Translations under genes and position numbers: made by a program | Notes under the pieces: model-generated | What the model saw: the letters and a program-made list of their open reading frames with translations, nothing else | Databases searched by the model: none | What the model was told of the DNA's origin: nothing | Part shown: positions 58,801 to 64,000 of the stretch, in pieces | How the letters are laid out: each line of letters opens with the position of its first letter | Position numbering within the stretch: the first letter of the stretch is position 1 | From: Lepisosteus oculatus | Taxonomy: Eukaryota > Chordata > Actinopteri > Semionotiformes > Lepisosteidae | Reading direction: 5' to 3' | Length of the DNA: 64,000 nucleotides | NCBI RefSeq assembly: GCF_040954835.1 | Contig: NC_090716.1 | Location: forward strand, 16,181,275 to 16,245,274

Positions 58801-61800
58801 TTACAGAATGTTACATAAAAGGGGCATCCAACACTCTCAATAAATGTTCCCCATTTTAAATGAACGATACAAGAAAAATGTTTATTAAATGCAGCGGAGG
58901 CAGGGGGAAAAGAAGGAGGTTTCTTTTTTTAAAACATACAGTATATGGGTTGCTTCCAAGCCTCCAAGTTGCTTCTAAGAGGCTTTTATCAAGAACAGTG
59001 TGGATAATATCTACAAGCAAACACTCAAGGAGACAGGAAAATCACAGTGCATTAAACTGCAAAAGCATGCACTGAAAGCATTAAACTAGAAACCATATGA
59101 GGCCCAATACAGTGTTTCACAGATCTATATGGATGTGTTCTGGTATACAGCAGTATATACAGGAGCTTTTTTCAGTTCGGGAAGACTGAGTGGAAAGCGA
59201 TGCCCACTGTCCGTGGCACAGCGGTGGTGCCCGCAGAGCGACGATGAGATCGCGATCCCGGACAGTCCAGTAGAGGAGCCGGCTCAGCTCCAGGAGGAGA
59301 AAGTTCAGTATTCTCTACCACATCCTTCTGGCACCTGGGAGGCCTGATCGTTTCCCTGTCTGCCCCAACCCCCAGAACATCCTGCCAGTCCAGGCGCCTT
59401 CCCCGCAATGGCAGGAGGTGGAGAGGTAGAATGTGTCTGACACATTTCCATCCGGAAAGGGGAGATTTCAGTGCTGTGAAAACAGCTGGATCAACAGAAT
59501 TCTTTGCTCACATTCTTTCAGCGTTGGGCATGGTGACAATCTTTGCTGTTGGCCAGGCTGCAAGACGAGGAGTTTAGACCTATTTTCCTGTTATTTGCTT
59601 CTTGCACTCCCAGCTACCAAACATGTGGGCTATTCCAACTGTCATCAACAGGTATTGGAACAGGACAATTCTGCTCAGGGCTCTGCCCACCTTTGCTTTT
59701 CTGTTTCTGTTATAGGAAATTTTCGATTACCATAAAACCATTTGCTTATTTTGTAGATCGCAAAGTGCCGAAGCTCAAAGCCTGTTAGTGTGATCTGTAT
59801 TAGTAACTAATCAAGCTGACAATAAAGCTCAAGAGCAGATGTTCAACAGTCAATGGAGGTACTGAAGCACTTAACTGTGACATGCTCATAACATCAATGT
59901 TTTTAATTAGTCATTTCAAACCCTATAATCAGATGCTAATGAGCGTACTCTATTCTTGAAACTCTTCCACTCTGATACACCTGTCATTGGGTCTGCAGAG
60001 TTGCTGAGTCTGACTGTATGATATCAAAATAGCCCATGGGTAGCCGTGTTGATAAAAATAGATCAGTTCATTTTACTAATAAAATTTGCATGTTTTTCAT
60101 TATTTTCATGAAACTACCATTTAAGCACCTTCTTGTTTTATAAACACAGGCAGATATGTAGCATGACACTTGTTTTTTGTTCAGATGTGTAGCCTCATCT
60201 AGCTTCTCAAACAGCCTTCTCGTTTCTGAGGAAATGTGTTGTGTGAGCAACACTGGAGATCAAAGTCTGTCCCCTCTCAATCCCATTCTGTTCCTGACTG
60301 TCTCCACTGGCAGAGCGCACAGGGCACCAGCAGAGACGCTTCACATCCTGTTCCTTGTTTTTCTAGCATGTCAAGGCTATTTTAGTGGAATTCACACATC
60401 GTGGGCAAATGAGGACTTTTTTTGGAGACCTGTAATCAAAAAGTCAATAAGATAAAATAGCAACCTTCTTGAAATTTATTTTTTAAAATTGGACAGGGAC
60501 ATGATACATTTTTCACCTCACAAGGAGGTGCCGGGTGGGAAGACGGCTGCAAAATGAGGGGTACCAGACCCGATCCCCCACACAACTCCAGCACAGGGTA
60601 AAACAACAGCTGTAAGGTCTGTCAGACAGTCCCCTGTAGCTTTAGATGGATTCATATGAGGACATTTCTGTGGCAACTGAACTACTTTGAAACACCCACT
60701 TCAATTAGAAAACTCTTGTTCCCTACATTCAGAAATTGCTCCACTGAAGTTATATCTAAAGTCAATGTATAAAACAAAAAAAAAATCCTAAGATTTCACA
60801 ATTTCACTCAGCACCAGTCCCTCCTGGGTGTCTGTGCAATGCTTCACTTACAAAGTTATTTACCATTTTGTCTGCTTAGCGTGGTGAAAACAGGTTCAGA
60901 GAAAACATGTTGTTTAGAGCTGATCAAGAGGAAATAAAAAGAGGAAGAACATCGATGATAAACTGAAATAACCATTGAGCTGACCTCTTTTATACAATGG
61001 GAGTGGCAGTAACACAGAGGCAAACAACTGCTCCTGTGAGGCAACAACACGACCTCAAGGGTCAAGGCTCGGCAGGGTCTAGAACACGGGTCCGTCTGAC
61101 CCGAAGGCTGTAATACAGGGGTTCCCAACCCCATTCCCGGCCCCTGGTGTTCATTCCAGCCTGCCCTCATTCCATCACTGAGGCCGTGCTTGATACAAGA
61201 GGTTGTATTATTGGGATAACAGTGTTATGGTTCTAGTCACAACTCTGGGATTTTATTTCGCTTGCAGACATGTTTTAGAGCTGGGAACAAACACTTCACA
61301 CTGACCTTATTCTTACCGAGTCAACGAAGGCTCTGAGTGTGTAACTGAGGGCACGGGGGGAACAGGGTGTGGGCCCCTGCTGTAGACATGGGGGTGCAGG
61401 CTGGCATTGCCACTGGATGTAGCTTCTCGGTCTGGGCCTTATTTGCCACAATTTTTTCCCACTTCCTAAAGTTTACATAGTTTAGTTTAAATGTGGTAAT
61501 ATTAAAAAACCCAGGAAAAATTACCGAAGACTACCGAACTACTGCAGGGATATACAGTATTCACAGTATTTGGACTGGCCTTTACTGCTTTCTTACAAGG
61601 TACTGAAAAAACATAGGCTTACTGAATGTGGTCATTGTCCAACTTCTATAAATTAGATTTGTGAATCTTTAGAGGAGATTTCTTTAACAGCAGCCAACGG
61701 AAATATTCGTGGATAACAATCACATACCTAGCAGGGTGCAGATGGTTTTCAGTTTACTTTGTAATAAATTTCCACAGAACTTAAAAAAAAAACTCAGATT

Positions 61801-63737
61801 TGGATGGTGTGCTACAGAACCACTTTGAAATACCTGTAACATCACGACCCTGCAAGGCCGTAACAGCATCTGATATCGCATTTCCCCACAGGTGAGATAA
61901 GGGACCCTAAACTGTTTATCTGTAAACAAATGCCGTTCTACTGCATGCTATGCAAATAGAAAACAAGACAGTGTGATGACAGTCTGTGCTGTTTTGAATT
62001 GGAAGTTATTTAGGCAAATCCAGAAGAGCTTCAGATTTCAAAACCGATGACGTTAACCCACGTGTGCCAAGTGTGAACTGTTCATGGGCCAGAGGGGCTC
62101 CCCGAGTTTGTCACCCTTCAGTTTGGACCCCCACTATAGCCCCAGCTCCCCGGGGGGGAGGACTGTGCCCACTCTCCTGCAAAGCCACACGTCATCAAGC
62201 CACTGGGGGTCTTCCAGCACTGGGCCCCAGCTGGCTCACAGCAGTGCATGCCACGCTGGCAGCACCAGCTCCGGGGCGCCTGGCCAGCCAGCCATCACAG
62301 TCATATGCCAAGCTGAGAATACCCCAGCCAGCTCAAACCAGTCCTGGTGACACTGGGCCAAGCGTGTGACCACTGTGGGTATCCCTGTCACAGTCAGAGA
62401 ACCAGGAAAACGGCCCAGGCTCTCTGCAGGAGCTCCTGCACTGGCTGAGCAGAAAGACGAAAGCAGAGAGGTACACTAGACCCCAATGTCATTCAGCTGG
62501 GTCTGAAACAGCATTATCTCTGGTCTTCAGGCAAAATACAGCCCATCAAAAGCATAACAACAAGACTACTGGTCTGCTGTGTGTTCTCTGTGATCCTACT
62601 CATTTTATTTTAAAAAAAGACGGTAATAAAAAATGAGAAATCCATTTTAAAATATTTTTTTTTTGTTTAACAATTTAATTTACAGAAGTGCAGGTATGAA
62701 TATGTCACTTTGCAACTATTAATGCACTGCAAGGAGATTCTTCCAGCTGTAAGTCTGTGATTCCATACTGAAAAATAACCACTTCACAAAAAAAGCATGT
62801 GTGAGCAAGTTAATGGATATGATTAACTATTCCATTTTACTTCTGTATAATTAGCTGCTGTCTCCTTTGTCAGGAAAACAATGGATTAAAAAAGGCTTCA
62901 AAATTATATCTGTTAGGTTCTGTTTGTGTTTTATATCTAAGACTACAATAGCTCTATTATGCTTTTCGCTAACAAAAAGGCGTTTCACATTACAATTGCA
63001 ATAAATACCCTACTGAAAGAATGGAGACACAGGCTTTCTTCTATGTTGCAATTTTACAAAGGGGACTTAAAGTTGACTTGCTTGTTAATTACCGCCTGCA
63101 CAGATATTTGATTTTACTAGTTGGGTTTTAATAAATACAATGTATTTTTCTCCATCCATGAACCAGTAGTTTTGAGAGTATTTTGATCTGATAAAGCCAT
63201 ATTCCTACTGTGTAATGTATTTCAGAGTTTGCATGTTCTCCCCAGGTCTGTGTGGGTTTCCTTCCACAGTGCAAAATCATGCTGGTAGGACAGTTGGCTT
63301 CTGGGAACATTGGAGTGTGAGTGTGTGTGTCTGTGTCCGTGTCTGTGTGTAGCCTGCCATGGACTGGTGTCCCACCCAGGGTGTGTCTTGCCAGGAGAGG
63401 CTTCGGCTCTCCTGCGATCCTATATTGGATAAAGTGGTTAGAATGGATAGATGGATAATGTATAAATTCTTTTTTTAAATAAAATAAAATTCTGCCACCA
63501 AGAAAAGCTGCAACTCAATATGCAATACTGCTGCTAGGTTGTGTGTGGCTCACGTGACACTTCTGTAAGACCCGCTGGAAGAACTGCCACGGGGAGCTCA
63601 GCAGTGGAGGCCTCCTACCTGTTCCACATGGTGGCGTTGCTGAGCTGGACCGCCTGGCTGCTGGCGTGGAACCGGGGCAGGTCCGTCAGAACCGGGGAGC
63701 TCATGAAGCGGGGCCGGGGCCGGCGGAAGGAGCCCAT
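52517..63737 (-). CDS. PRR5L: PRR5L, proline-rich 5-like, mTORC2-associated protein (8 coding exons)
   Basis: Eight exons with GT-AG borders join to 1,005 bases, 334 residues, from MGSFRRPRPRFMSSPVL to a stop at 52,517. Key family blocks are FQGGGLQSNELFSLNE, ELGSFITEYFQ, MWDRFFTEILPTLQAIFYPV, GQELTVRQMALLGFRDLVLL and EQEGEAYLEKVGGVRRHTVA. PRR5L (Protor-2) binds RICTOR in mTORC2, affects PKC-delta phosphorylation and promotes ZFP36-dependent mRNA decay. The human protein is about 368 residues; part of the difference is 15 N-terminal residues before MGSF, the rest is a shorter stretch between VVSPYLG and the VEQEGEAYLEK motif. An AAG codon preceded by GAG just upstream of the ATG could be an acceptor, so more N-terminal residues or 5' UTR exons may lie beyond base 64,000. 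It is convergent with TRAF6, as in mammals. Confidence 0.96.
53522..53642 (-). CDS. PRR5L: PRR5L exon 7
   Basis: The 121-bp exon encodes GTHEPSGPSHEYCQLEKLVG and LVVSPYLGNYLEKSRAASFL, leaving one base before GTAAGC. Confidence 0.95.
53961..54101 (-). CDS. PRR5L: PRR5L exon 6
   Basis: The 141-bp phase 0 exon encodes GQELTVRQMALLGFRDLVLL, KLPLEELLPSVEA and AITQMLLILQ, the most conserved helix of the PRR5 family. Confidence 0.97.
54490..54690 (-). repeat. Widespread fish SINE-like repeat (tRNA-like B-box)
   Basis: The plus strand has GCTACTTGTACCCATTTTAC, CTTGCTCAAGGGTACAGTCA, GGATTTGAACCC and GGAATTCAGAGCCCTAAACC in the order seen in a common fish repeat. On the minus strand GGGTTCAAATCC is a B-box-like motif. 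It differs from families A and B. Confidence 0.6.
54910..55001 (-). CDS. PRR5L: PRR5L exon 5
   Basis: The 92-bp exon encodes DSQLLILSEMWDRFFTEILP and TLQAIFYPVQ, entering in phase 1 and ending in phase 0. Confidence 0.97.
56205..56262 (-). CDS. PRR5L: PRR5L exon 4
   Basis: The 58-bp exon encodes NQLLNKGLVYIAEKIQLYE and leaves one base. The acceptor is TTTTACAG and the donor GTAATG. Confidence 0.95.
57369..57417 (-). CDS. PRR5L: PRR5L exon 3
   Basis: A 49-bp microexon encodes WLLKTELGSFITEYFQ between CTCTCCAG and GTAGTT. Human PRR5L has RLLKSELGSFITDYFQ at this place. Confidence 0.96.
57915..57995 (-). CDS. PRR5L: PRR5L exon 2
   Basis: The 81-bp exon encodes VHSAVIKVFQGGGLQSNELF and SLNESI. 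Phase 2 in, two bases out. The acceptor is TTTTGGCAG and the donor GTGAGAG. Confidence 0.96.
61110..61200 (+). repeat. Decayed non-autonomous DNA repeat fragment
   Basis: CAGGGGTTCCCAACCCCATT, CCCGGCCCCTGGTGTTCATT and CCAGCCTGCCCTCATTCC resemble an end block of a common fish hAT/MITE-type repeat. Only one end is recognisable and the family assignment is tentative. Confidence 0.4.
63225..63460 (+). repeat. Family A repeat in PRR5L intron 1
   Basis: Plus-strand copy: TTTGCATGTTCTCCCCAGG, GTTGGCTTCTGGGAACATTG, a GT-rich run, CCATGGACTGGTGTCCCACC and the tail TGGATAAAGTGGTTAGAATG with GATAGATGGATAATG. It lacks the head. Confidence 0.85.
63619..63737 (-). CDS. PRR5L: PRR5L coding exon 1
   Basis: The 119-bp coding part gives MGSFRRPRPRFMSSPVLTDL and PRFHASSQAVQLSNATMWN, leaving two bases before GTAGGA. 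An upstream in-frame ATG exists at 63,812, but its product is not family-like. Confidence 0.95.
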
Positions 63738-63934
63738 CTTCTCAGACGAGGCGGCAAGCCAGCGGAAATCAGCCGGGACCGGGACCACACAGGCCAGGCC
63801 AGCTGGGATCACAGGAGACAGAGGAAAGAATGGAAATCGAGCCTCTCAGGAACAACCGCTACACAAACAGGAAGACGGGTACAGAGAGCTCTTTCTCCAT
63901 TGCTACAAATCACAGCTCCAGTCCTTGTAATATT

Positions 63935-64000
63935 GTTCCATCCATCTTTTTTCCAACTGCTTGATCCAATTCAGGGTCGCTGGGGAGCCGGAGTCTATCC
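63935..64000 (-). repeat. Family A repeat cut by the right edge
   Basis: The plus strand shows TTCCATCCATC, CAACTGCTTGATCCAATTCA, GGGTCGCTGGGGAGCCGGAG and TCTATCC, the 3' end of a minus-strand copy that continues beyond base 64,000. Confidence 0.8.

Larger units (their letters stand above)
57996..63618. other. PRR5L intron 1
   Basis: The 5.6-kb intron holds a GC-rich block at 62,080-62,460, a decayed MITE-like fragment near 61,110-61,200 and a family A repeat at 63,225-63,460. No extra exon could be supported. Confidence 0.6.

Noticed and set aside
59129-59347. Open stretch with SDDEIAIPDSPVEEPAQLQE after a CCCGCAG acceptor-like site
   Set aside because: It is on the strand opposite to PRR5L inside intron 1, has no partner exon and no recognised homologue.
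1-64000. CRISPR array, bacterial operon or prophage-like system
   Set aside because: The window has spliced vertebrate genes and retroposons. No direct-repeat array, Shine-Dalgarno-led operon or phage gene was seen.

Overview
This is vertebrate nuclear DNA, almost certainly from a ray-finned fish. Four multi-exon protein genes with GT-AG introns are present: TTC17 (minus, 5' two thirds only), API5 (minus, complete), TRAF6 (plus, complete coding sequence) and PRR5L (minus, coding sequence complete from the conserved MGSFRRPRPRF start). The intergenic and intronic DNA carries tRNA-headed SINEs, a 5S-rRNA-headed SINE, and decayed Tigger and Tc1-like fragments. The compact genes, fish-type TRAF6 sequence and repeat families suggest an early-branching actinopterygian such as a gar or bowfin. 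The species is an inference; nothing in the window proves it.

Layout. 1-15,811: TTC17, 16 exons read right to left, with the last third of the protein beyond the left edge. 15,812-19,102: TTC17 promoter and the API5 3' region. 19,103-29,883: API5, 14 coding exons with a CpG-rich first exon. 29,884-35,974: API5/TRAF6 divergent intergenic DNA, a candidate non-coding TRAF6 exon ending at 31,953, and TRAF6 5' intron. 35,975-44,628: TRAF6, six coding exons. 44,629-52,516: the convergent TRAF6/PRR5L 3' regions, including a candidate 4.5-kb TRAF6 3' UTR. 52,517-63,737: PRR5L, eight coding exons with a 5.6-kb intron 1. 63,738-64,000: PRR5L 5' side and the start of a repeat cut by the window edge.

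The genes are not an operon. They are a conserved neighbourhood related to human 11p13-p11, where PRR5L and TRAF6 are convergent neighbours and API5 lies just upstream of TTC17. Here the two pairs are directly joined, so API5 and not RAG1/RAG2 lies 5' of TRAF6. TRAF6 is a K63 ubiquitin ligase of TLR/IL-1R signalling, PRR5L an mTORC2-associated regulator, API5 a nuclear anti-apoptotic scaffold and TTC17 a TPR protein linked to actin and ciliogenesis. I found no previously undescribed gene system. The most interesting points are the gene order, repeat insertions pressed against TRAF6 splice sites, a repeat-containing reading frame open into the TRAF6 start codon, and the long TRAF6 3' UTR with a possible miR-146 site.
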